A stretch of 64,000 bases of DNA from Andalucia godoyi (taxonomy: Eukaryota; Discoba; Jakobea; Jakobida; Andaluciidae). The stretch is from positions 279,073 through 343,072 of the forward strand of contig VRVR01000019.1 in assembly GCA_009859145.1 (NCBI GenBank), given 5' to 3'. The notes beneath the pieces were generated by a model. It did no database searches, was not told where the DNA came from, and saw only the letters and a program-made list of their open reading frames with translations. The position numbers and the translations under genes were made by a program. This document shows, piece after piece, positions 18,640-29,571 of this stretch; position 1 is the first letter of the stretch, and each line of letters opens with the position of its first letter.

Positions 18640-20286
18640 ATGTCGCAGGTCTCGTTTGCGATTCCACCTCTGGATCTGAGCCAGCAAGATGAATGCAATG
18701 GCGTCGGACTTGCACAGACAGCACGACGGCGGTCACCGATTCCCCCTCCTAACGGCCCTCCGCCTGCGGGGTCTCAGACAACTCGTGCTCGACCGGTGCC
18801 GCTTCTTGTGCGGCGTGGCTCTTCGCTTCGAATTGGTACCACTCGCGAGGGGTCCCCTTCGTGGGACCAGCGAGGACAGACACCACCGACCGTTCCCGAG
18901 GTGCCTCTTGATGCGCCTTCCTTGCGCAAGACTAGAACACACTTGCTGATCAACGAGTATGTGGAGTGTCTCACACCACGGTCTGCAGGCAGATTTATGG
19001 TTGACATCAAGCGGAAGATGGAGCGATTGAAGGAGTTGCAGGGGAAGTCTCTGCTCACGGTGCTGGGCTTCTTTGACCACGCGGGGCTCATGAAATTGCG
19101 GTCTGTCTCCAGATCGTGGAGAGACGCAGTAGGATTGCTTGTGCAAACATTGAACCTCGATTTCACCAAACACACGAATGTGCCTGGAAACCGTGTTGTA
19201 GATATGCTTGCGCACTTCCCGAAGCTAATACGACTTGAAATCCGAAGATCCAACTTGCTTCGAGATGACAATGTGTTCAGCATTCTTCGCTGCTGCCGTG
19301 ACATGAAGCAGCTTCGTATCATTCACGCCGATTCGCTGAGCAGATTGCATTTTCATGAAGCCTTTCCAGTGGCATGCGGTGGACACCCATTCCAGATTGA
19401 AGAACTCGACATTCGCGCATGCAAGGCACTTGTTTCCGTGCAGTTTCCCTCCAATCCTGACATATTCCCGGGGCTCTGCAAGCTGTCGCTCAAGTCTTGT
19501 GGCAAGTTGGAAGACAAGGTTCTCAAGTGCATGAATGTTCCATCCAGGAAGGTGGACACACTGGATTTTGCGTTGTGCATTCGCCTTTCGGGTGACGGCA
19601 TTATGCCGATGATCAAGGCCTGCGGTCCGAGACTCCAGAAGTTGTCCATCGCCCAGATGCGCGTTCCAGATGAATTCGTCAAGTCTCTGGTACAAGTATG
19701 CCCCAATCTGACGCATCTAGACGTTACGTCGTGCATTGCCGTCACAGACCAGGGATTGCAGGCACTGTCCCATCTGTCGAGCCTTGAATGGCTTGGCTGT
19801 TCCAAATGCGATCGCATCACAAATGTTGGTTTGCGTGCTTTGGCTGCCCCGTCAACTTCAAAGTGCCACGGCCTGAAGTACATCGATTTATCGGAGAACA
19901 TGGGCATCACTGATCATGGTTTAAAAGGCATCGGGAAGGTTCTGAGAAAGCTGGAGACAGTGATTTTGAACGAAACTGCGGTGACGACCGACGGTGTTCG
20001 TGCTCTTGTTTCCTGTTCCGAGAATCTTCGTGAACTACAAGTGAGCGACTGCCTCCTGATCGACGGTTCAATCTGTGCTGACCTTGCTTTGAACTGTCCG
20101 AGACTGGAACGACTCGGACTTGCGAATAGCGTGGTGCGGTTTGAGCATCTCAAGCCTTTGAACCACAAGTGCAAGTTGCTCAAAACCTTGGATCTGACCA
20201 ACACAAGATGCGTCATCGACAAATCAGAGATCAAGAAGCTCTTGTGGACATGCCACGGATTGACGCATGATTCCATCTTTCTCTGA
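18640..20286 (+). CDS. F-box/leucine-rich-repeat protein (FBXL type)
   Basis: 548 residues. The first 120 are Pro/Arg/Ser-rich and probably disordered. An F-box-like segment lies at about 134-170 (KSLLTVLGFFDHAGLMKLRS, then VSRSWRDAVG). From about 180 to the end there are consecutive cysteine-containing leucine-rich repeats (LEIRRSN, ELDIRACKAL, KLSLKSCGKLED, HLDVTSCIAVTDQGLQALS, and the ELQVSDC and LDLTNT units). F-box proteins of this design bring substrates to SCF (SKP1-cullin-F-box) ubiquitin ligases through the LRR surface. The substrate cannot be inferred. The frame converges on the GRAM-VASt gene with 230 nt between stops. Confidence 0.88.
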   Translation: MSQVSFAIPPLDLSQQDECNGVGLAQTARRRSPIPPPNGPPPAGSQTTRARPVPLLVRRGSSLRIGTTREGSPSWDQRGQTPPTVPEVPLDAPSLRKTRTHLLINEYVECLTPRSAGRFMVDIKRKMERLKELQGKSLLTVLGFFDHAGLMKLRSVSRSWRDAVGLLVQTLNLDFTKHTNVPGNRVVDMLAHFPKLIRLEIRRSNLLRDDNVFSILRCCRDMKQLRIIHADSLSRLHFHEAFPVACGGHPFQIEELDIRACKALVSVQFPSNPDIFPGLCKLSLKSCGKLEDKVLKCMNVPSRKVDTLDFALCIRLSGDGIMPMIKACGPRLQKLSIAQMRVPDEFVKSLVQVCPNLTHLDVTSCIAVTDQGLQALSHLSSLEWLGCSKCDRITNVGLRALAAPSTSKCHGLKYIDLSENMGITDHGLKGIGKVLRKLETVILNETAVTTDGVRALVSCSENLRELQVSDCLLIDGSICADLALNCPRLERLGLANSVVRFEHLKPLNHKCKLLKTLDLTNTRCVIDKSEIKKLLWTCHGLTHDSIFL

Positions 20287-20516
20287 GCACCGGAGAAGAC
20301 TGCAGTGCTTTTAAAACCATTTTGAAGAAGAAAAAACAAACACAACAACATGTTTTTTTGCTGGTACAGATTTGTAGTGATCATATGTTTACTATTTTTT
20401 AATTCTTGCATTCTGAATCCTGCAGCACGCTTTCACTCTTTTCTGATTCGCTCCTCGAAGAATCCTCCTCGACTGCTCGAATGCAACTTTGTGTCCGAAC
20501 AGCCAGACTTCTTGTT

Positions 20517-23312
20517 CTACGCCTTTTGGAAGAACGTTGTGTATCCAAAATAGCCTCCCGCTGAGAGCGCTGCGAGAACGGCGACGATCGACAACAGCCA
20601 AGCGATCCATCCGAGGAAAGATGACTGCGAAGAGTGTCCGCCCGCCCGCCCGTCCGGTCGAGAAACAACTTCCAAGAACGCAATGAGTTGGTCAAGTTCG
20701 GCATCCAATGTCCCACGAAAGTCATACAACAACTTTTCTTCCGGCGTAGCCACTCCGTCCACCGAGACGGAAATCTTCGCGGCTCGCATCCGCAGCACGT
20801 CTACTTCCCTCGATATTCGCGTAACTTCCTTTAACCTTGAAGATATGGCAGATCTAGAAACCGCAGAAACATCGGGGCATCCTGAGGGGGGCAGGGACGG
20901 CGAATCTGCTGCATAGAAGACATCATTAGTCGCCGCAAATGGCTGAGATTGCGGCTTTCCAGGAGCTCGGATCCACGGGACCACAAAGAAGAACACAAGA
21001 ATGAGCATGAAAATGGTGACTCCCGGTATCAGATACTGAGCCATGCCGCCCTTTTCACCCTCACCCTTTGAACCAGAAAACAATTTGGACAACCTGCCAA
21101 GAAGCGAGGTGTCTTCTGCTTCCTCGAACGCCGGTCTCGAGGTCGCCACAGGAGGTGCGGCCAACGAGACAGGCAGATTCTCAGAGGTCGCGGCCGCTGC
21201 AGCAGCAGTCGGTTCCTCCGAGATGGTGATGCTTTGAGGAGCTGCAACTGCGCCTGCTGGAGAAACAGCAGCAGGACGACCTTCTGCCTTTTCGGGTACT
21301 GCGGGAACGGACCCTGCGGAGGACACTACGCTGAGAGGTCGCGTCATTCGCCGGCTAGTCCTGATCTGCCGCTCCTTTTCAACAAGCGCTTGAGCAGTGT
21401 CGATCCAAATTTGGTAGCTCGCAGTTGTTTCTTTGAACACACCATCCGTAATGCGACCTTTCCACAGCGTGGATTTGATGAAACGAACACCAAGCTCAAT
21501 GTCCAAGATTGTCTTTCGGTCATCCTTCTCGATGAAATCCCAGCGAGACTCAATTCGAAAGGAATCCCCGTACGGGACATCCGCAGAATAGCCGGAAATT
21601 TCAACTTTGAGATGCTTGTTGTTGAGCCATTGATAGCGCTGCGTGAAAAACATTCTGGTCGACTTTGGGCCAAAAGGGACTTTGACGGGAGATCGGAATC
21701 GTGCATCGCGCAGGCAGCCAAACTTTCCGTAAGACTGCCACGGCGAAACGGAGATTTCGGAATCTCCGCGATTAACACAGTACTGGTAGAAACAGGGAGA
21801 CGGGTCGGCAAAACACACATCAAACATCTTCTTGACCGGAATCTTGAATTCAGCATGCTTGACATGTTTAAACTGCGTATTCAGGCCCTCGTCCACAAAG
21901 GACTTTGCCTCGGGGGGTAAATCCTTTTCTTCGGCGCCTTCTGTGGCAGTCGTCGAGTTCAGCACAGACAAGTCATTTTCGACTTCATCGCCGTCGTCCC
22001 ATTCGTCAATTCGAGGACGCGCAGCAGCAGCGGCAGCAACCGTAGGGATTGCCAGCGATGCAGAATCCGGATTGGCAGCCGACTCTCTATTTGTATTTTG
22101 CGTCGACGCGGTCGATCCACTCACAGCAGGACTGTTGTCGCTGTGCTGGTCGGCATCCTGCTCCTGATCTTGATTTTCGTCATGGTCCACTTCAGATCCA
22201 GACTCATCAGTATCGTCCGACTCGTCTCCTCCAGAATCCGAAGCGTTCTTTCCCGTTCGGTTCTTGCCATGACGTGCCTGGGCCTCTGCAGACAACTTCT
22301 CCAGAAACTCACTTGGGTCCTTTCCCGCAAGCTTGAGGTGGATCGACCACAGTTCCGTTAGCATCTTGTACGTTTGATTGCGGAACATGAAAGATGCAAA
22401 AAAGTACTTCTTTTTGCGAGTGATGATCTCAATCGCGTTCGGAATAACCTTTGCAAGCCGCCTCTTCTTGATGGCAATGATTTCTTGGAACTCGATTACG
22501 ATCTTGGTCTTGTGCCCGAAGATGTTGGAGTAAAAACAGACATAGTTTTGGGAGATGTAGAGGCGCCCATGCAGCAGAATCTTCCCCTTCACGGCACAGG
22601 AGAAGTCGTCAATCAGCCTTTCGGAAGCCGGGACTTTGAAAAACAATCGAAATGCCTTGGACTTGTCTTCAGCCCTCGACGCAAGTGCCTTTTGTTCTCG
22701 AAAATACGCATCGGATGTCATCGACGCCGATCCCGGTGTCGGTGGTGCGTTCGTTCCCAGCAAAATACTTGATGAAACAGACCCCGCCATCGATGTCCGA
22801 ACCGAGACTGGTCGTCCTGCTCCGTTGGCATCGGACACCGGATACGGAGAATTCGACGAGATCATTCCTCCGGAAGTCGGAATAGTCCCGTTGATCGTAT
22901 GAGACCGACTTGATCTTGTCTCAATTGGCCCCGGAGGAGAAGGCGACGGAGATCCAGAACCCGATCCAGAACCAGACACGGTGCCGGCGGAGTCCTGGTT
23001 TGAAACGCTCAAATGTCCGTTTGCATGTGCATGGCTCGATGTCAACTCGTCCCCCTTTGCCTCCTCATGCTCCAGACTCGAATATGAAGCTGCTCTGTTC
23101 ACCGCAGACGGAGTTGCAATTGCCAATGTACCATTTGGATCTGCATTACCACCACTACCACTACCACTACCACTACCACTGCCACTGCCATTGCCATTGT
23201 TACTGTTTGAATTCATTGTTGGCATGATGGGTGTCGCATTTGAATTTGGACCAGAAGATACGGAGTTTATTGGAGTCACGATGGATATCGAAGCACGAGG
23301 AGTACTAGACAT
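20517..23312 (-). CDS. GRAM-VASt membrane-contact lipid-transfer protein (Aster/GRAMD1/VAD1-like)
   Basis: 931 residues. Residues 1-210 are Ser/Gly/Asn/Pro-rich, including a (Gly-Ser)n run encoded by a 6-nt repeat at about 23149-23205. A GRAM domain spans about 217-320 (FRLFFKVPASERLIDDFSC, GRLYISQNYVCFYSNIFG). An acidic Asp/Glu/Ser linker follows. A VASt (StART-like) domain spans about 469-645, with FKIPVKKMFDVCFAD and an RYQW...LNNKHLKVEI pattern. Two hydrophobic segments follow: about 759-780 (GVTIFMLILVFFFVVPWI) and about 901-928 near the C-terminus. Proteins with this order sit in the ER membrane at contacts with the plasma membrane and move sterols. Sterol as cargo is inferred from the family. 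The second hydrophobic segment could be an extra anchor. Confidence 0.88.
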   Translation of the reverse strand: MSSTPRASISIVTPINSVSSGPNSNATPIMPTMNSNSNNGNGSGSGSGSGSGSGGNADPNGTLAIATPSAVNRAASYSSLEHEEAKGDELTSSHAHANGHLSVSNQDSAGTVSGSGSGSGSPSPSPPGPIETRSSRSHTINGTIPTSGGMISSNSPYPVSDANGAGRPVSVRTSMAGSVSSSILLGTNAPPTPGSASMTSDAYFREQKALASRAEDKSKAFRLFFKVPASERLIDDFSCAVKGKILLHGRLYISQNYVCFYSNIFGHKTKIVIEFQEIIAIKKRRLAKVIPNAIEIITRKKKYFFASFMFRNQTYKMLTELWSIHLKLAGKDPSEFLEKLSAEAQARHGKNRTGKNASDSGGDESDDTDESGSEVDHDENQDQEQDADQHSDNSPAVSGSTASTQNTNRESAANPDSASLAIPTVAAAAAARPRIDEWDDGDEVENDLSVLNSTTATEGAEEKDLPPEAKSFVDEGLNTQFKHVKHAEFKIPVKKMFDVCFADPSPCFYQYCVNRGDSEISVSPWQSYGKFGCLRDARFRSPVKVPFGPKSTRMFFTQRYQWLNNKHLKVEISGYSADVPYGDSFRIESRWDFIEKDDRKTILDIELGVRFIKSTLWKGRITDGVFKETTASYQIWIDTAQALVEKERQIRTSRRMTRPLSVVSSAGSVPAVPEKAEGRPAAVSPAGAVAAPQSITISEEPTAAAAAATSENLPVSLAAPPVATSRPAFEEAEDTSLLGRLSKLFSGSKGEGEKGGMAQYLIPGVTIFMLILVFFFVVPWIRAPGKPQSQPFAATNDVFYAADSPSLPPSGCPDVSAVSRSAISSRLKEVTRISREVDVLRMRAAKISVSVDGVATPEEKLLYDFRGTLDAELDQLIAFLEVVSRPDGRAGGHSSQSSFLGWIAWLLSIVAVLAALSAGGYFGYTTFFQKA
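23149..23205. repeat. Coding hexanucleotide repeat (Gly-Ser)n
   Basis: Tandem CCACTA-type units, in frame on the minus strand, encode alternating Gly and Ser in the GRAM-VASt protein. Confidence 0.85.
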
Positions 23313-24062
23313 TGAGATGCAAAACCCAAACCCACTCTAACACTTGATACGTATTTTTAAAAAATGAAATAATGAAAAGAAGAAGGGAGAAGCAAAAAGA
23401 AACTGGATCTTTGAAGATGATCAAAAAAAAGGATGAATTTCGGGATGATCAGTGAGCGGATAAATAAACAAGTAATGAAGCGAATGAAATGATATAGATC
23501 TTCAAAGGACAGAATACCAAGCAACGATGATGGAGGGAAAATAATGAAAAAGGACAAAGCATGAAGCACGAAGCACGAAGCACGAAGCACGAAGCACGAA
23601 GCATGAAGCACGAAGAAGAAAGCAGGAAGCAGGAAGCAGGCACAGGGGCGTTTCGAATGGTCCGTTCTCGAATCTTCCATCTGCCGAGTTCCCCTGAAAG
23701 ACCCGTCCGTCGTGTTTTCGGCTGTTTGATGGGTCGGGAAGGGGATGTGCGATGCGCCAAAAAAACGGGCCGCACTACAGCAGTCGGCTAGCACATGCAT
23801 CAATTGATCCTTGTTTAATTACTTAATTTTTTGGCGCGAAGCAGATTTCCCGCTCTCTGAGATTTCCCCGAAATGACAAGAGAGTCGGGGGACAGAACGA
23901 ACCTCACGCAAAAGCCACAAAACTCAAATCAAAAACAAAAACAAAACAAAAACGAGAAACAACGCAGCTCTTTCTGAACGGGTTTCACTGTTTGTCTTGA
24001 ATTGCAAATACTCACCCTGGCGCTCGCACAGACGCTCCCCATCTGTACGAGAGCGTGAGTGA
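23313..24062. promoter_or_regulatory. Divergent intergenic region with heptanucleotide repeat
   Basis: 750 nt between the GRAM-VASt gene (minus) and FANCD2 (plus). A GAAGCAC tandem repeat with drift occupies about 23554-23640. A-rich runs flank both gene starts. No gene identified. Confidence 0.5.
23554..23640. repeat. (GAAGCAC)n minisatellite
   Basis: About seven 7-nt units, some reading GAAGCAT, then degenerate GAAGCAG units. Confidence 0.9.
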
Positions 24063-27000
24063 ATGCAGAGTATGAGCACCGTTCCGCATGATTTGAAAAA
24101 CCTTCTTGTCCACCTATATCCTCGCAACGTATCTTATTCGGGGCGGTTCAAGATTCGAGATTTGCCCGGGTTGATAAGGGATCTCGCAAAGACATGCACT
24201 GGAAATCCTGCAATGCAAGACAAGCTGGTACGCTCGTTTGATGATTTCATCAACGAGTCTTCCAAGAACTTGCAGGATGCTTGTCGGCCGTTTGAAAATG
24301 CGATTCAACACATGGAAGATTCCGATGAGGCAACTCGCAGAATCGACAGCATGGTGTCAAGCGCGCTGGGAGAGACAATGTTTCGAACATTTCTTGCCGT
24401 TCCTCATATACAGGGCAGGATTATTGACATTCTTCTCGCGCAACTGGTAGCCTCCGAGAATGACGACGCAGTCCTGCTATTGTCTCAATTGCGCTTTATG
24501 GAGCACAAGTTGGAGGATGCAGAATCGTTGCTGGACGGCCTCGTGGAGGCTCTTGATCCGCTTTCTGCAGAAATTCAACGGGATGTTGTGTCGATTATCC
24601 CAGAGATTGCACTGGACCATGTGAGAATGTCGATCGTCGTCCGGTCGCTCCAAAAAATCATGCTTACGTACCCTCAGCTGACAATTGCATGTTTGGATGC
24701 CGTGACTAGACTCGGAAAAATAGATGAAAACTTGCAACCGCTGGTGGAACGAGCATTGTCTCTGCTCAACGCAGTGCAGTCCTCAGACCTACCGGTGCTT
24801 ATCCGTTTTCTTTTCGCATTTGCTGCCGAATCCGACATTCCGAACATCATCCTTCAACTTCGAAAATCCATTGGATCTCTCTGCATGTTTTCGGAGAATG
24901 CGTCCGCGTTGGCCGCGAATCACCTTTCTGCCTCCCAGTCCTCGCAATCTGTCATGTCTCAAACCAAGCGAGATAAGCAGAGGAAATCCAATCTTGTGTC
25001 TGCGCACAGTCTGACAGCTCTGAATAGTGCAGAATCATCTTCTGCAGGAGTATTCTCGTCGTTCTCTGCGCTGTCTGCCTCGGAGGACCCGTCCTTACAG
25101 CGCGATTTGTCTCTTTGGATTCTCGATTCCATCCGAGCGGCACTGACCCTTCGCGCTGGCATTTCTAGTGTGTTCTTGAAGTTCTATCAGCCCCAGAAGG
25201 CCGCGGGCTTGCAAAACCGAAATCATCCATCGAGCACCATCGAGCTCGGCGGTGATGCACCGGCCAGAACGGTGGAGGCAGCACTGCTTTTTGAGCTGCC
25301 CCGCATACCGTTCCCATACTGCCCACTTGATGTATGGATCCTGTGCTTGTGTCAAGCAACCATGAATGGGAATGCGGCGGCTTCGACAGTCTTCTTGCGT
25401 TTTCTCATTCGAGAAGTGCAGTCGGGAGCGCTGCCTGCATCCTTATGGACAGCTGCGATTTCCACATTTCCTGCCATTGTGCGTGCCCTGTTTCCGTCGT
25501 TGCTCACGATAGCAAAGGCATTTCTTGGAGCTGCAAGGTCGCGGTCAGCGGCGCCCGATGTCTTACTGTTCCAGGCAGCGACGACCATTTATCTCTGGTT
25601 GTTTCGGCATACGGACGGCCACAACCTTTTCCGACACCAACTGTCTACCCAGTGGGTGTCCCACTGTTCTTCGGACCAGAGTATGCAGGTGGAAGCAGTC
25701 TTGTTTGTGCTGTCCAAACTGACACCTCATGAACGCATGTTCGTTCGGAGTGAGATTCATCTCATCGTTGATGTCATGGAAAGACTGTCGCATGAATGTG
25801 TCTTTCTGCTCTACATCGTTTTGTTGGGGACAGATCGTTCTTTCTACGACGAAAGTCTGATCATAATCCGGAAGCAGCTATCGCATCCGCTGGCAAAATA
25901 CAAGCACTTTGGCGTCATTGGTGTCTGCGCGTTGCTGGACATGATTGGCCGCTCAACTCCCCATTCACGCAGAACGTCCGGACGACAGCAACAGCAGTAT
26001 TCTTGCGACGCGAGATTTTTGGTGCCCGAAGGCGAACTGTCCGAGACGTTTCTGCATTTTTGGACAATGATCGAAGGATCTTCTGTGCCTTTGATGCTGC
26101 TAACTTTGTACCGCGTCTCCAATTTTTTCAGCAGGCGCTTTGCACAGGAATCCGAAGGCGGGTCGCCATCTTCCTTTGTTTGGGCAGTCCATCCAACGGA
26201 CTTTCCGGCATCGTCGCGATGTTCGTCTATCCTTTCCTCTCTCCTTCCGCATCCGATTGCGCATCGCATCTCCACAACCTGTGTAGCGCTGCTGACAACT
26301 GCTTTTGCCGACGAAAGCCATTCGACGAGAGCACTCCCGTCGCTCTCGCAACGGCAACAAGAGACATACAGCTTGTTGTCAATCATGGTGACCGAGCACG
26401 CCGACGCCCTAAGCTCGTCCATCAACGTCCCTGCCTTGCTATCGACGGAAGACACAATACCGATTGTTTGTCTCTTTCCTCACATATTTCAAGTCGCCGC
26501 GGCATGCGATGTGTCTTTGCGGGGCAAATCCGACACGTTCGCACGACTGTTGCGGTCTCGAATTGAGATAGTTGAATTCCTGACGGACCACACGGTGGTG
26601 CTTGCTGAAGAGCGGAGTCTTATCCTGACATGCAAGTATCTTGCAATCGGCATCCTGCGCAGTGCCTTTGCTTGTCTGTCCTTTTGCAAGGTGGATTTGG
26701 AGACGATGTTTCAACTCGTGGCAGTGCTCGCAAAATTGGAACACGAATTCGTGCACGATGCGTGGCTGTTGCCAGGATGTTTCCAGTTTTCCATTGACTC
26801 CTTATTGAGATCGCCGTGTTTTGGTCCTGGGTTTTCGATTGCACCGCACAGACTAGACATGACGTGCCAGCTTCTGTCCAAGTGCCTGTCTAGTCCCACC
26901 GTGTCTCTTGCTGTTTCTACCGGATTTCTCCGAACATGTGCCCCCCAGCTTGAAAAGCCAAGTGGCGGCCCGACTGCCTCTGGCCCGAACTCTGGATACA

Positions 27001-28775
27001 ACGTTTTGTTTTCGCTGACAACGGCTCTTTGCCAATCGCTTGAAGCATTGTCATCCAGTGACCTGCATTTTGCATCGGACATGTCTCTCCACTGGATTAG
27101 GTGCATGTCATATGTAGGTCCAAATTGGGAGGCGTGCACGCAGTACGTGCATCGCCTTTGGGACGAATCGAAGGATGCAGCCTCTTCGATTTTGGCTGCC
27201 CGATGTCTTCTTCGGCTATCACATTTCATGTTCGTGCAGTGCTGGCCGTTTCTGCAGACCGATTGGGGTTCGACGCTGAGCATCTCAGAGACAAAGTCGT
27301 TTCCGTTGGACAGAAGTACGCGATCAGCGATTCAAAGCGTTGATTCAGCACTTCTGTCGTTTCTCACAGCGCAATTTCCTGCATTTCTTCCCACGTTTTC
27401 CGACGCAACTTCGCTGGTGTCGGTAGTGGAACACTTGTCCTTCGCGTCGCTGATTCCACCAAACGTGCAGAAAACAAGCGAGAGCATCTTCATTCTGTCG
27501 AAGCGACTTTTGAATTTTCCATGGAGATTCACGACGTTTTCGTATCCTCCATCCTTGTATCCCTCGCTGATGTTGGCGGAAAAATATTCGAAGCCGGATC
27601 TGTCGCAACTTCAGGTTCTCGAAGCATTGCTAGAGGACGGCAAGTATCGAGAGACCCTGAGTTCTGAAGATGACGCACGGTCCGTCACCATGCATGTCAG
27701 CTCTCTCAAGCCTGCAGATCTTGCCTTTACATTGGCCCGTGTGTTTTCGCATGCGGCAGAGCCTCTTGCAGAAACCGGTGATATTGTTAAGCAGCTCTCA
27801 GAATACCTCGAGAACCCTCGAGGTCGTCGAGATCTGTGCGCCCTGAACAAGAACACATTTCCTACTTTTTTCCGAGTGACCGGAGTTGCTGCCACACTCG
27901 CGTTGCAAGTTCTTGGACACGGTTCGGGAATGTTTCGCTCTCACGAGCTGGTTGCTCTTTCGAAGCTTGTTGCGCTGTGGGACGGGCTGGTCAACGTTTG
28001 CAAGGTGGATCAGCGCAAATCCGTTATCCAGTCCTGCATCGCCGTTGGAAGATCGTTTTTGAGTTGTTTCAATTCGCAAATTTTCAAAAGGCTGGTGAAA
28101 ACGCCGGTTCAGGACTTGTCCAAGGAGATTCCGACCATCTTCAAGTCGCTGTCCATTGCCAACCGCACGCTGCATGCACTGTGCGCCGATTCCAAGGCTA
28201 TGCAGCATGCGGATCTTGCGACTGCTCAAATCCCGGCATTAAAGCGCGTAATTGAGCAGCACATCATTCGTGTTCCAAAGTTTCTCAAGCAGGTAGGGTT
28301 CGAAGGCCACCTTGCAATATCGTCGCTGAAACACAAGAATGTGTTCGGTGACGAGGTGTCATCGCAACTGATCGCCGCCGAAGACGAGCTGCAAGCCCAG
28401 ACGGGAGGCGTCGACGACAGCGGCTCCGGCTCCAATCCCAACATGAAAGTCAGCTCGAAATCCAAAGGAAAGATCGCGAAATCTGTGAAATTGGAGCTTG
28501 CTGCTGGAACCCCAGAATCGAAAGCGGGTCTCGTCAGCTCCACGTGTTCCAAGACCGCCACTCCGAGAAAGCCGGGAGCTGGTGCAAGCGAACACTCTGG
28601 ATCTACTGCACGATCAAATGCATCCGTCGCGGAGTCTCCGTTGTCTCCCATCAGTGCTGTGAAACATCTCGCCCGTGCCACCAGTGGGCATGCTGGAACT
28701 CCTGGTTATCGAAATCGAAATTGTCATCCGACAAGTGATCGAAGCGGTAGCGATGACCATGATGAAGATGAAGAA

Positions 28776-28806
<31 letters not shown>

Positions 28807-29156
28807 CTCTGAAGTGGCTGTCAAACTATGGACGCAAAGACATGGTGGTGAGCAGCGTCGGCGAAAGAGATGGGGATTCCAAACACAAACGGAAACGCGG
28901 AAAAGACCATCGTGATGGGGACCGAAGGTCTGTCGCGCCGTCTGTACGCGATTCTTCAAAAAGAGCAAAACCGTCTCTCTTGCGCGGCGGCGTTTGGAAG
29001 AAGCCTCGCTATTCGGTTGTGGACGAAGCGGTAGAAGAAGCAAATGGCACGGACGATGGCGACGAAGCAGCGTCGCCGATCCTGGAAGACCTCTCGGACC
29101 AATATGATGCTTCCATGCTTGCCTTGGACGACGACGACGACGACGGCGACGACTAG
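24063..29156 (+). CDS. FANCD2: FANCD2, Fanconi anaemia DNA crosslink-repair protein
   Basis: 1697 residues, somewhat longer than the human protein (about 1450). The N-terminal helical repeats match the family pattern: LLLSQLRFMEHKLEDAESLL, then DVVSIIPEI, then SSDLPVLIRFLFAF. The segment IIRKQLSHPLAKYKHFGVIG (about 602-621) aligns with the region of human FANCD2 that carries the monoubiquitinated Lys561; here the equivalent is Lys604. The tail from about 1440 is low in complexity: Ser/Lys-rich, then an Asp run at about 1569-1580, a basic patch, and an Asp-rich C-terminus comparable to the acidic tail of other FANCD2 proteins. FANCD2 clamps on DNA with FANCI after ubiquitination and coordinates interstrand crosslink repair. 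The alternative start at residue 4 (ATG 24072) is possible. No intron is apparent. Confidence 0.92.
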
Positions 29157-29571
29157 GGGAGTGTTCATTGTACAACTGGAAGGAGAGAGGGGGTGGGGTG
29201 GAGTGGTACCGTAAAAACACACCCGATTGCGTCACTTGCCACGAGTCAATTCGACTGGAAACAGCACCGTCTTGCGCAAGTGTTGTGAGTGGATTTTGAT
29301 TTTTTTGTTTTGGAAAACCCATGCAGCCTGAACACGTGTCGCTATTCTGCTCGTTGTCAGTTGCCAAAACAACAACACTCCGAAACACAAGTGCACACAA
29401 AAGACACAAAAAACACGCTGTTACCGTCATCAATCCATTTCGTTTTACTAAACAGAACAGCATTGCAGCATCCATCTAGTGGAACCCAACACTGTTTGCG
29501 CACACACATTCTTACCAGCCACACGTCGGAACAATCCTCGTGAGGATGCGAAAGTTCCAGACACGGGAAAT
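29157..29571. other. Convergent intergenic region (FANCD2 / actin 3' ends)
   Basis: 415 nt between the FANCD2 stop and the spliced actin stop. It holds the two 3' UTRs. The extended ORF that runs through the actin intron into this region has no actin similarity. Confidence 0.6.
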
